Assembly (NCBI GenBank): GCA_017622845.1
Contig: JAGAQJ010000055.1
Span: 1 to 64,000, forward strand
From: Lachnospiraceae bacterium
GTDB taxonomy: Bacteria > Bacillota > Clostridia > Lachnospirales > Lachnospiraceae
Direction of reading: 5' to 3'
DNA length: 64,000 bases
The position numbers were made by a program, and so were the translations under genes. Position 1 is the stretch's first letter. Each line of letters begins with the position of its first letter. Below the pieces are notes generated by a model. It was not told the DNA's origin and did not search any database. It saw nothing but the letters and a program-made list of their open reading frames with translations. Shown in pieces: positions 51,057-59,547 of the stretch.

Positions 51057-52364
51057 TTATCTACGCTGTCCGTCAAGGTAATTCACAAACTGCTGTGCAG
51101 TACGTCCTGAAATTCCTCCGTGGCTTAACTCCCACTTGTTCGCCTCCGCCTTAAGCTCCTCGTCCGGCAAATCGATTCCCTGTCTGTGTGCAAGCTCAAT
51201 AACGATGTTGAAATACTCCTTCTGCGAAGGCTTGGAATAATTAATCGTGACTCCGAAACGGTTTACAAGCGAAAGCTTCTCCTCCATTGTATCAGAACGG
51301 TGCATGCCATTGTCAACCTCTACATCACTTCTGTCATTCCATGTCTCCTTAATCAGATGCCTGCGGTTGGAGGTCGCATAGATGAGGATATTGTCCGGCT
51401 TTGTCTCCACGCCTCCCTCTATCACTGCCTTGAGAAACTTATACTCCACCTCAAACTCCTCAAAAGACAAATCGTCCATATAAATGACAAACTTGTAATT
51501 CCTGTTCTTAATCTGAGCGATGACATTGGACAGGTCCTTGAACTGATGCTTATAAATCTCTATCATGCGAAGTCCCTGCGGATAAAAGGCATTGACAATC
51601 GCCTTGATGCTGGTAGACTTTCCTGTGCCGCTGTCGCCAAACAAAAGTACGTTGTTTGCCTTCCTGCCCTCCACAAAGGCTCTCGTATTGTCAACCAGCT
51701 TCTTTTTCTGTATCTCATAGCCCACAAGGTCATCAAGCATCACCTTGTCCATGTTGTTGATCGGCAGAAACTCCACTCCGCCATCAGCCTTATCCCTGAT
51801 TCGGAATGCCTTGTTAAGTCCGAACATGCCCACGCCAAAATCCTTGTAAAATGCAGTCACACAGTCAAAAAACGCATCTTCATCAGCCGCCTTCTCAAGC
51901 TTTGCGCTCAGGTCAATAATTTTCTCACTTACATTTTTATTGTACATCAGCTCTTTTTTTCCAATTGCCTTGTAGTTTGAGAGCTGTGAGAAGCAGTCAA
52001 TGCCAAGCTCTCTTTCTATCCCGGAAAAGTCAAAATCAAACAGATTTTTAAACACTCTGAAATCGTTTTTTGCAAAATGATTGACGCTTCCGTCATTTGC
52101 CCCTACCTTTTCACAGGTAATACTGAACGGATTTTCATTTGTCACCAGATAAAAGGTGAGATAATTATGCCAGAGGTTGTAATTAAAGCCGTAATCCGTT
52201 GCAACAATCAAAAGCCGTTTCAGCTGTGTATAAATATCCTTTATCAGCTCCGGCTTTGAGCTTGTCTTCTCATCAAAACGGCGGAAAATTTCTCCAAACT
52301 GATAAAGGATACAGTCCTTATCCATATCTCCATACATTATTAATTTTGCGATTTCACGATACAT
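51057..52364 (-). CDS. DUF815 AAA-type ATP-binding protein
   Basis: A 435-residue cytosolic ATPase. A helical N-terminal region (~1-190) is followed by the P-loop domain: Walker A LLFGDSGTGKSTSIKA (about 236-251), Walker B FVIYMDDLSFEEFE, and sensor YATSNRRHL. DUF815 proteins are related to AAA+ ATPases; function unknown. I chose ATG 52364 with GGGGAGGG upstream over a GTG/ATG ten codons earlier. It begins 20 bases after the alpha-galactosidase gene ends, so the two could be co-transcribed. Confidence 0.88.
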   Translation of the reverse strand: MYREIAKLIMYGDMDKDCILYQFGEIFRRFDEKTSSKPELIKDIYTQLKRLLIVATDYGFNYNLWHNYLTFYLVTNENPFSITCEKVGANDGSVNHFAKNDFRVFKNLFDFDFSGIERELGIDCFSQLSNYKAIGKKELMYNKNVSEKIIDLSAKLEKAADEDAFFDCVTAFYKDFGVGMFGLNKAFRIRDKADGGVEFLPINNMDKVMLDDLVGYEIQKKKLVDNTRAFVEGRKANNVLLFGDSGTGKSTSIKAIVNAFYPQGLRMIEIYKHQFKDLSNVIAQIKNRNYKFVIYMDDLSFEEFEVEYKFLKAVIEGGVETKPDNILIYATSNRRHLIKETWNDRSDVEVDNGMHRSDTMEEKLSLVNRFGVTINYSKPSQKEYFNIVIELAHRQGIDLPDEELKAEANKWELSHGGISGRTAQQFVNYLDGQRR

Positions 52365-52383
52365 CGTACTGCCCTCCCCATTG

Positions 52384-53691
52384 TTATGATACAAAAAATA
52401 CTTTTACTCCGTGCGGTGCCACGCTTACCTCAAACGCTTGTCCGGCTGTCTGAAGCCTTGTACCATCCCAAAGCTCACAAAGACTGTATTCTCTGTCCTC
52501 CCGGATTCCCTCTGTAAGCTCCCTGAGATTTGCAGAAAGCTTTTCCGGGGTATCCTTAAGGTTAAAGAGCGCCACACAGACTGCTCCGCCGTTATCACTT
52601 TCATTAACCCACACCGCATAGTCCTTATCTCTTGCAATCTGCCGTCCATGCCTGTCGCCTTTCAGCAGAGACAGCAGCGATTCATTGGTAAGAAGCGATT
52701 TGGTCCACGCATCCAGCAGCGTAAGCTCGCATCCCAGCATCAGAGGCGAACGGAATACGCACCACAAGGTCATCATAGTCCTTTGTTCATCCTGTGTCAG
52801 ATTGCATTCCCACTCATGCCCAAAGCCTTTGCCGAGATGTCCCAGAGGAAGCATGTCACAGTCGGGATAGCAGCCCTGCTTCACATGGTCCTGCCAATTC
52901 TCACAGCGCCAGAACATTTCTTTTAATAAGTCCCACTTATCCCATAAATCGTCCGTGATGCGCCACATATTTGCATTCTTGGCATAATGCCATGCACGGT
53001 CGACATGGGCAGGTCCCGGCGACAGGCTCAGCACAATCGGCCTGCCGCATTTTTCTATTGCCCGGTGTATCATTTCCGTCTCATGCCATCCGGAAAATTC
53101 AAGAGGCTCCCTGTACAGCCAGCTGTCGCAAATGTCATCGCATTTGATAAAGTCAACGCCCCAGTCTGCATACATTGATATGATGGAGTCATAATATGCC
53201 TGCCCTGCCTCATTGTCACGGACGCCATACATATCAGGATTCCAGCCACAGATTGATGCCGGGTCTGCCGCTTCATCCGCCGTAAAGCTGCTATTCAATA
53301 CCGGCATGTGGTTTTGTGCCGCTGCTCTTGGTATTCCGCGCATAATGTGAATGCCGAATTTCAGTCCTAAACTGTGTATGTAATCTGCAAGCGGCGCAAA
53401 GCCGTTTCCGCCTGCAGAGGAAGGAAACCTGTTTGGTGAAGGCTGCAGTCTTCCATATGCGTCCATCTCGTCATCCCCAAACGGAATATATTGGAACTTG
53501 TCTCTTTTTGTTCCGGCATCATTGGAGTACCATTCAATATCAACCACCACGTATTCCCAGCCGTATTGTTTCAAATTTGCAGCCATGTAGTCTGCATTTG
53601 CCTTAACTTCCTTTTCTGTGACAGTCGTGTCATAATAATCATAGCTGTTCCAGCCCATCGGCGGTGTCACTGCAAAATTGTTTTTATTCAT
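52384..53691 (-). CDS. Alpha-galactosidase, glycoside hydrolase family 27
   Basis: A 435-residue GH27 (beta/alpha)8 enzyme with C-terminal beta domain (from about residue 350). It carries APPMGWNS-like VTPPMGWNSYD (10-20), YVVVDIEWY, GLKFGIHIMRGIPR, catalytic nucleophile Asp in VDFIKCDDICD (about 190-200) and acid/base Asp in WRITDDLWD. No signal peptide, so it acts on imported alpha-galactosides (raffinose family, galactomannan oligosaccharides). ATG 53691 lies 12 bases after AAAGGAG; the longer TTG start would include the site. A 1-phosphofructokinase-type kinase precedes it. Confidence 0.92.
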   Translation of the reverse strand: MNKNNFAVTPPMGWNSYDYYDTTVTEKEVKANADYMAANLKQYGWEYVVVDIEWYSNDAGTKRDKFQYIPFGDDEMDAYGRLQPSPNRFPSSAGGNGFAPLADYIHSLGLKFGIHIMRGIPRAAAQNHMPVLNSSFTADEAADPASICGWNPDMYGVRDNEAGQAYYDSIISMYADWGVDFIKCDDICDSWLYREPLEFSGWHETEMIHRAIEKCGRPIVLSLSPGPAHVDRAWHYAKNANMWRITDDLWDKWDLLKEMFWRCENWQDHVKQGCYPDCDMLPLGHLGKGFGHEWECNLTQDEQRTMMTLWCVFRSPLMLGCELTLLDAWTKSLLTNESLLSLLKGDRHGRQIARDKDYAVWVNESDNGGAVCVALFNLKDTPEKLSANLRELTEGIREDREYSLCELWDGTRLQTAGQAFEVSVAPHGVKVFFVS

Positions 53692-53783
53692 GTCTTTTTC
53701 TTCTCCTTTCAAACAGCCATCCTATCCGGAATGAAACTGCACACTCCGGAAATAATGGATTTCTCTTAACGTTTGTCCCATTG

Positions 53784-54689
53784 TCAAGAAATCTGTTCAT
53801 ATAATGTTTGTATCTCTTCCCTGGCGGCAAGCTGCTCTGAAAATGCGCTGGCGCTTCCTGCCGCCACACCCATATGAAAAGCATGCCTATAATCATGCTT
53901 CTCAAGCCAGCCAGCAAGAAACCCTGCCACCATGGAGTCGCCTGCCCCTACTCCGTTTATCAGTGTTCCTTTGGGCGCCGGAGCGCTGTATACCTCCTGG
54001 TTCTCTGCAATCAGCACTGCTCCCTCGCCCGCCAGTGAAATCAGTACATTTCTCGCTCCCATCTCCTGAAGGCGCTTTCCGTATGGTATGACTTCCTCCC
54101 TTGCAGAAAGCTTCACACCAAACAGCTCACCTAATTCGTAATTGTTTGGTTTTATCAAAAATGGACGATATTCCAGCACCGGAAGCAGCAAATCCTTTAC
54201 AGCATCGACAATGGTAAGAATCCCTTGCTCCTGCAGTTTCTTTAAAATCTGACTGTAAATATCGCCGGGAATCGACGGCGGAATGCTTCCTGCAAGCACA
54301 AGCACATCGCCAGCCTCAAGCTGCTCAAGCTGCTCCATCAGCTCTGCAAGACTCTCCTTGCTGATATCAGGTCCTCTGCCGTTAATCTCTGTGCCCTCAA
54401 TATTCTTCAGCTTGAGATTGATCCGCGATATCCCCTCACCAATGCGTATAAAGCCGGATTTCACCCCCATATTCATCAGCGACTTTGCAATCTCGTCACC
54501 AGTAAAGCCTGCTGTAAACCCGAGCGCTGTGCTGTCAAATCCAAGATTTTTTAATACAATGGATACATTGATTCCTTTGCCGCCGGGAAGCATCATCTCA
54601 GAGCTTGTCCTGTTTGTCATTCCCATCTGAAAATTGTCGACCGATACTATATAATCCAATGAAGGATTGAAGGTTACTGTATAAATCAT
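53784..54689 (-). CDS. 1-phosphofructokinase family hexose kinase (FruK/LacC type)
   Basis: A 301-residue PfkB kinase with YTVTFNPSLDYIV at the N-terminus, LPGGKGINVSIVLKNLG (about residues 34-50), KPNNYELGELFG, and catalytic GVGAGDSMVAGFLAG (about 246-260). The group contains 1-phosphofructokinase and tagatose-6-phosphate kinase; with alpha-galactosidase next door, the tagatose route is possible but unproved. Its start overlaps the tcdA stop (ATGA), showing co-translation. Confidence 0.9.
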   Translation of the reverse strand: MIYTVTFNPSLDYIVSVDNFQMGMTNRTSSEMMLPGGKGINVSIVLKNLGFDSTALGFTAGFTGDEIAKSLMNMGVKSGFIRIGEGISRINLKLKNIEGTEINGRGPDISKESLAELMEQLEQLEAGDVLVLAGSIPPSIPGDIYSQILKKLQEQGILTIVDAVKDLLLPVLEYRPFLIKPNNYELGELFGVKLSAREEVIPYGKRLQEMGARNVLISLAGEGAVLIAENQEVYSAPAPKGTLINGVGAGDSMVAGFLAGWLEKHDYRHAFHMGVAAGSASAFSEQLAAREEIQTLYEQIS

Positions 54690-55453
54690 TTTACCCCCTC
54701 CTGCTTTGCTAAAAGGTCCTTGATTACTTCACCTGCCATGATAAGACCTGCTACGGATGGCACAAAGGCATTGCTTCCGGGCGTAGCCTTTTTTCTGACA
54801 GCAGTGTCATTTTTGCCTGCAGCGTCCTCTTTCCCAGGCACACCTGATTCTTCCTTACTGCACGGCATGATTGGCGCTTCCGTTGAATAAACCACCTTAA
54901 GCTTCCTGATGCCTCTTTTTTTCAGCTCATGCCGCATGACCTTTGCAAGCGGACACACACTTGTCTCATAAATATCCGCCACCTGAAATGCGGCCGGGTT
55001 CATCTTATTTCCGGCTCCCATAGAGCTGATAATCGGCGTATGCGCGGCATCAGCCTGCAAAACAAGCTGGATTTTTCCGGTTACAGTGTCAATGGCATCT
55101 ACCACATAATCATACTGGGAAAAGTCAAACAGCTCTGCTGTGTCGGGCATATAGAATGTTTTATAAATATTGACTGCTGCTTCGGGATTGATGTCAAGGA
55201 TTCTTTCCCTTGCCACGTCCACCTTGTATTTCCCAATCGTACTGTGTAATGCAATGATTTGGCGGTTTAAATTAGAAAGGCAAACCTTGTCATTATCAAT
55301 CAGGTCCAATGTGCCGATACCGCTTCGGGCAAGCGCTTCCACTGCATATCCGCCCACTCCTCCGATGCCAAATACCGCTATGCGCGCATTTTTCAGTTTT
55401 TCCATACCATCAGAGCCTATCAAAAGCTCTGTTCTCGCAAATTGACTGCACAT
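54686..55453 (-). CDS. tcdA: tRNA threonylcarbamoyladenosine dehydratase
   Basis: A 255-residue E1-like enzyme (TcdA/CsdL/YgdL) that cyclises t6A37 to ct6A in tRNA using ATP. Nucleotide-binding GIGGVGGYAVEALARSG (30-46), DLIDNDKVCLSNLNRQ, DAIDTVTGK, and a C-terminal helix GEVIKDLL. A polar stretch of about 30 residues (CSKEESGVPGKEDAAGKNDT, roughly 197-217) interrupts the usual PS.EKP region, a variable insertion. It sits directly downstream of the rhodanese-TtcA-LarE gene (81-base gap), which groups tRNA and sulfur-transfer functions. Confidence 0.9.
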   Translation of the reverse strand: MCSQFARTELLIGSDGMEKLKNARIAVFGIGGVGGYAVEALARSGIGTLDLIDNDKVCLSNLNRQIIALHSTIGKYKVDVARERILDINPEAAVNIYKTFYMPDTAELFDFSQYDYVVDAIDTVTGKIQLVLQADAAHTPIISSMGAGNKMNPAAFQVADIYETSVCPLAKVMRHELKKRGIRKLKVVYSTEAPIMPCSKEESGVPGKEDAAGKNDTAVRKKATPGSNAFVPSVAGLIMAGEVIKDLLAKQEGVK

Positions 55454-55534
55454 ATCCAGAATCCTTCTTTTTTCATTTTATATATTAAATATTGTAAATG
55501 TCCTCTATCATGAATGACCTCTTACTATTGTAGC

Positions 55535-57643
55535 TTACCGGGGCAGTGTCTCATTCATGCTGCCTGTACGGTATCCCTGCAGGTCAAAGGTCACATAGCT
55601 AAAGCCGTACTCCTTCAGTTTTGTGACAAGCTCTGTCCGAACCTGCTCCTGCATGATGCGCTCAAAATCCGCGGCAGGCACCTCAATCCGCGCAAGCGTG
55701 CCGTGAATCCGGACGCGCATCTGCAAAAATCCCTTATCCATCAAAAGCTGCTCCGCCTTCTCCACCATGTCAAGCTTCTCTGCCGTAATCGTCTCACCGT
55801 ACACAAACCGCGATGCAAGGCAGGCATAAGACGGCTTGTCCCATGTAGGCAGCTTGTATTCTTTTGACAAGTCCCTGATTTCCTGTTTATACAGCTTCAC
55901 CTCTCTGAGCGGACTTTTTATTCCAAGTTCCTTTACTGCCTGCATGCCGGGACGGTAGTCCCCCAAATCGTCCATATTCGAACCTTCAATTACATACTGT
56001 ATGCCATGTGTATGCGCAATCGCTTCTATACCTTTTAGCAGCTCCTTTTTGCAAAGATAGCAGCGGTTCTTGGGATTCTCACAGAAGCCTTCAACAGAAA
56101 GCGTATCTGCTTCATAAATGTATTGCGCAATACCCTCCCGTTCGCAAAATGCTTTTGCCTCATCAAGCTCTCTGCATGGAAATACACAGGATTTTGCAGT
56201 AACTGCAACTGCCTTATCACCGAGTACATCGTGTGCCACCTTGAGCAAAAATGTGGAATCCACTCCGCTTGAAAATGCCACTGCCACACTTCCAAGCTCT
56301 GATAAATATTCTTTTAATTTATCCAGCTTGTCATGTACGAAATCGCCAGTATTTATTCCAGAGTTTTCATCAAGATTGCTGCCGGTTGATGCATCCTTTT
56401 CAGGCACTGGCTTTCTATCCTCGAAATCTTTCCCATTTAAGTCCTGCTGATGCAAACCAGTGCTCTTTATCTCATAATCGTCCAGGAAATGATGACGCAC
56501 TCCATCTTTTTTATAGGCAATTACGGTACTCAGGTTTACATTTTCAACGCTTTTAAAGATATTGCCTTCCACAAAGGGATTGACGCGGTTAAGCTGCCTG
56601 ATGAGCTGCTTAATCTCCTGACGCTTTGAGGTATTCTCCATGTCGCTCAGATACGTGCTGTTTTCTGTAAACTTACATGCGCATTGCAGAAAATGCAGGT
56701 TGTTGTAATCTCTCCACGCCTTGATATGCTCCTCGCGTATCAAATACATGGGGCGTATCAGCTCCATTCCCTCAAAATTCGTGCTGTGAAGCTTTGGCAT
56801 CATGGTCTGCACCTGTGCTCCGTACAACATCCCCATAAGAATTGTCTCTATCACATCATCAAAGTGATGACCAAGGGCAATCTTATTGCAGCCCAGTTCC
56901 TTTGCCTTGCTGTACAAATGTCCGCGCCGCATTCTGGCACAAAGATAACACGGCGAGCTTTCAATATGAAATACCGATTCAAAGATATCGGATTCAAAGA
57001 TTGTCACCGGTATGTTCAGGCGCTTTGCGTTATTTTCGATCAACCGCCTGTTTTCAGGACTGTAGCCCGGGTCCATTACCAGAAATGCAACATCAAAGTC
57101 AAATTTATTATGTCTTTTCAGCTCTTGGAACAGCTTCGCCATCAGCATAGAATCCTTGCCGCCGGAGATGCAGACTGCAATCTTATCTCCCTCCTGCACC
57201 AAATCATAATCCCGTATTGCCTTGGTAAACTTGCACCATATATTTTTCCTGTATTTTTTTCTTAAGTCCTGCTCAATTTCCTGACAGGACTTGTCATTTT
57301 CTGACACATGTGTCACATCTGTATTCGTCATAAGCCATGCAAGATAACCACCTGCAAGATGATAGACTTCATATCCTTTCTCTTGAATTTCAGAAGCAAG
57401 CTTAATACTTGCAATTCCCTTTTTACAGTAAATGACCAGCTTCTTTTGTCCATTTTGTGACAGTTCTGTCATTTTTTTATTCAAGCCCTCGTCCCACTGT
57501 TCAAATTCCTTACCTGTAATATTTACAGCTCCTGAAATATGTCCGTATGAAAATGACAGCTCGTCGCGGATATCAATCAAAACATAGCTGCCTGTCTGCC
57601 ACAAAGCAAGCTCTGTGACAGACAGCTCCCTTATTTCACTCAT
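55535..57643 (-). CDS. Rhodanese-TtcA-LarE three-domain fusion
   Basis: A 702-residue soluble protein of three modules. Residues 1-~108: rhodanese-like, with LIDIRDE (22-28), candidate active Cys C73 in IYCKKGIAS and GGYLAW. Residues ~125-410: TtcA-like PP-loop tRNA 2-thiocytidine synthetase, with SGGKDS (160-165), CYLC (C232, C235) and C321/C323, the Fe-S cysteine pattern. Residues ~435-702: LarE-like sulfur transferase, PP-loop SSGVDST (458-464), CYLC (528-531) and C608 in PSYACLASR, aligning with the sacrificial cysteine of LarE. All three look intact, so sulfur could pass from rhodanese to either PP-loop. No larA, larB or larC nearby. Followed by tcdA. Confidence 0.88.
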   Translation of the reverse strand: MSEIRELSVTELALWQTGSYVLIDIRDELSFSYGHISGAVNITGKEFEQWDEGLNKKMTELSQNGQKKLVIYCKKGIASIKLASEIQEKGYEVYHLAGGYLAWLMTNTDVTHVSENDKSCQEIEQDLRKKYRKNIWCKFTKAIRDYDLVQEGDKIAVCISGGKDSMLMAKLFQELKRHNKFDFDVAFLVMDPGYSPENRRLIENNAKRLNIPVTIFESDIFESVFHIESSPCYLCARMRRGHLYSKAKELGCNKIALGHHFDDVIETILMGMLYGAQVQTMMPKLHSTNFEGMELIRPMYLIREEHIKAWRDYNNLHFLQCACKFTENSTYLSDMENTSKRQEIKQLIRQLNRVNPFVEGNIFKSVENVNLSTVIAYKKDGVRHHFLDDYEIKSTGLHQQDLNGKDFEDRKPVPEKDASTGSNLDENSGINTGDFVHDKLDKLKEYLSELGSVAVAFSSGVDSTFLLKVAHDVLGDKAVAVTAKSCVFPCRELDEAKAFCEREGIAQYIYEADTLSVEGFCENPKNRCYLCKKELLKGIEAIAHTHGIQYVIEGSNMDDLGDYRPGMQAVKELGIKSPLREVKLYKQEIRDLSKEYKLPTWDKPSYACLASRFVYGETITAEKLDMVEKAEQLLMDKGFLQMRVRIHGTLARIEVPAADFERIMQEQVRTELVTKLKEYGFSYVTFDLQGYRTGSMNETLPR

Positions 57644-57810
57644 TTTTATACTCCTTCTTCAACACGATTCGTAACGATTCAGTACTTTTCCGTCATTCTC
57701 CCCCGCCGCTTTCAATTCCATGTGTTTATCCTTCATTGCCTGCACGCTTTCCGTTTCATTGCTTCATTCCAACGGAGATTATCATCTCTGCATCTATGCT
57801 CTAACCTCTG
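57644..57810. other. Spacer with solo palindromic-element end
   Basis: GTAACGATTCAGTAC at 57670-57684 is the exact complement of the right end of the element at 40730-40863. No other part of that element is present. It overlaps the presumed promoter region of the fusion gene. Confidence 0.5.
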
Positions 57811-58003
57811 TCACTGCATTCCAATGATATCAGCGTAATCTGCATCCGGGTCTACAGAAATGATATAATAATCGGACGTATACGGGTGGTTGTCCCATTG
57901 CCGTATCTCGTCTTTGCTTCCAATATATGTAAAGCCCTGACTGAGTGCAGTCTTTTTGGAAGGAACATTGTCAGAGAAGCATCCATAGATAAAGCATTTT
58001 CCT
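57811..58003 (-). pseudogene. C-terminal remnant of a GNAT-like acetyltransferase
   Basis: Reading 58003 to 57811 gives FIYGCFSDNVPSKKTALSQG then FTYIGSKDEIRQWDNHPYTS and a stop (TGA at 57811). NVPSKKTALSQGFTYIG has the pattern of the N-x-x-S-x-x-x-x-x-x-x-G-F helix-strand of GNAT acetyltransferases. The domain is lost upstream, where the DUF4111 stop codon interrupts in another frame. Another such GNAT remnant lies at 24588-24743. Confidence 0.5.
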
Positions 58004-58777
58004 CTAACTCATAAATACCGGAAGCCTTCTAATCTGCTCCAGCATATACTCTGCGTATTCTTGTTCCAACGCTGCGTCACATGGCATTTCTTTCCCTGAG
58101 GCATACTCCTCCAGCGCTGCCAGAATCAGGCTGCTGTACCTATGCGGAACATTTGATAATCCCCACTCTCCGCCTTCTTTTTTGGAAAGAATCAGGTTCT
58201 CCTTTACATATGCAGCCACCCTGCATAAATTCAGCGTTATGTACATCGGATTGTCAAGAATATCTTCTCCTGCGCATTCTATGTCACTCCAAATACTGTC
58301 AAAATAATATGTGCTGTCTATCTCAGAAAATACTTCCTTAATTTCTTTTCCGTATAAGGTTTTTCCTCTGTGATAAGTAATCATAAAATGCGCCGCTAAA
58401 TCCTTATCGGTTCCCTTCATCTTCTCTACGTATTCCTTAGGGTTCGACAGATACCATGCCAGATGCGCATTGGAAAAATGCAGTTCAAAGGGGGTAGGAT
58501 AGACAAAAGGGGTACATACCTTTTCTTTTACAATGCTTAGCTCTATTCCCTTTGCGGGAGCCTTTTTATTCAGCTCCACGACCATATCCATATACTGTTT
58601 CTTTTTCTCATCTGAGATATCATTTCCTACAACCACCAGAAAATCGATATCACTTTTTTCCTGCCGGAAGCACCCCATGGCAGCAGAACCGTGTAAATAG
58701 ACTCCTACAAGACTGCTGCCTAAAATGTTTTTGCTTCCCTGCACAAATTCTTCTGCTAATTTTTCATATCCTGTCAT
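58004..58777 (-). CDS. DUF4111 nucleotidyltransferase (aminoglycoside adenylyltransferase-like)
   Basis: A 257-residue protein with the nucleotidyltransferase motif LVGVYLHGSAAMGCFRQEKSDIDFLVVV: GS followed by D-x-D (about residues 28-53, quoted in parts as VYLHGSAAMGC and SDIDFLVV). The C-terminal DUF4111 helical domain is similar to that of ANT(3'')/ANT(9)-type enzymes. It could adenylylate an aminoglycoside, but many DUF4111 proteins have no shown resistance role. ATG 58777 has GGAGG six bases upstream. It is flanked by a GNAT remnant and a palindromic element, an accessory context. Confidence 0.82.
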   Translation of the reverse strand: MTGYEKLAEEFVQGSKNILGSSLVGVYLHGSAAMGCFRQEKSDIDFLVVVGNDISDEKKKQYMDMVVELNKKAPAKGIELSIVKEKVCTPFVYPTPFELHFSNAHLAWYLSNPKEYVEKMKGTDKDLAAHFMITYHRGKTLYGKEIKEVFSEIDSTYYFDSIWSDIECAGEDILDNPMYITLNLCRVAAYVKENLILSKKEGGEWGLSNVPHRYSSLILAALEEYASGKEMPCDAALEQEYAEYMLEQIRRLPVFMS

Positions 58778-58844
58778 CCTGCACCTCCAGCGTACTGACC
58801 ACTTGTATCCCAAATAATATTCCAGTATAATTCATGTCTATTAG

Positions 58845-58964
58845 TAACTATTCCGTACCCTCATAGTTACGAGCATCAAGTCTTGCAAAACCACTTTGTG
58901 GTGACTTAATTTACGCACTCTCACGCACTCCGCAGCAAGTGCGTAGTGCTGTATTGAACATTAC
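58845..58964. mobile_element. 120-bp palindromic element, copy C (reversed)
   Basis: The reverse complement starts GTAATGTTCAATACAGCACT and ends GGGTACGGAATAGTTAC, matching copy B (40730-40863) along its length with a small deletion in the middle. The internal CCACAAAGTGG and GCACTTGCTGCGGAGTGC stems are retained. Confidence 0.75.
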
Positions 58965-59409
58965 ATCTATTATACATATTTCGGAAGCAGATGTAAATCT
59001 ACTTATTTGCTATTAAGGAAATGAAAATTGTAGTTTGCCATATTGAAAATAGGAGTACTATACTTTCTTTTATTTGTCCTCTTTCCATTGATTTATTGAA
59101 AGCATTTCAATCAGTTTACCGATTTCCACATGTTTTGTGTTATACTATTTTATGTGATTTTGTTTCCCTCATTTTTCCCTTATCAGGGTTCGTAATGCCC
59201 TATGGGAAGATATAACACAAGGGAAACTTTAAGGGAAATCTCACCTGCAATAAGCTTAGTGTTTTCAAGGGTTCGCGGGTATTTTAATAAACAAATATAA
59301 CAAATGATATTTCCCTTAAAAATCATTAAATCACAATCGGAATTTACAAGAGAGAAGAATAAGCTCGTATGCTTTGAAAGGCGTGGTGAAAATGATAGAA
59401 TTGGAATGA
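58965..59409. other. Non-coding stretch with AAGGGAAA-type repeats
   Basis: Several copies of TTTCCCT or its complement AGGGAAA lie between 59160 and 59320 (for example GTTTCCCTC, TTTTCCCTTA, AAGGGAAACTTTAAGGGAAA, ATTTCCCTTA), on both strands. They resemble binding-site arrays but match no family I can name. A 64-codon frame at 59021 lacks coding character. Confidence 0.4.
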
Positions 59410-59516
59410 AAGGAAAAAGCCGTAGAGATTGCAGCTCAGCTTAGAGATATGCACGCCTCTTTAAAAAGGTTACCAACATAACTCCGATTGAATTTAGAAA
59501 CAAGATAACAAATTAA
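59410..59516 (+). pseudogene. Remnant of an AraC-family regulator 3' end
   Basis: The last frame reads ARLFKKVTNITPIEFRNKIT plus one residue and a TAA at 59514. This is the standard end of the second helix-turn-helix of AraC regulators. Just upstream, in a different frame, AVEIAAQLRDM looks like the first helix, so a short deletion or frameshift separates the two. No intact gene remains. The esterase gene begins 31 bases later. Confidence 0.55.
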
Positions 59517-59547
59517 AATAATAATAATTAACCAAGGAGGAGTCGTT

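Noticed and set aside
59021-59215. 64-codon frame MKIVVCHIENRS...
   Set aside because: Hydrophobic, Cys/Phe-rich translation of an AT-rich spacer with no ribosome site.
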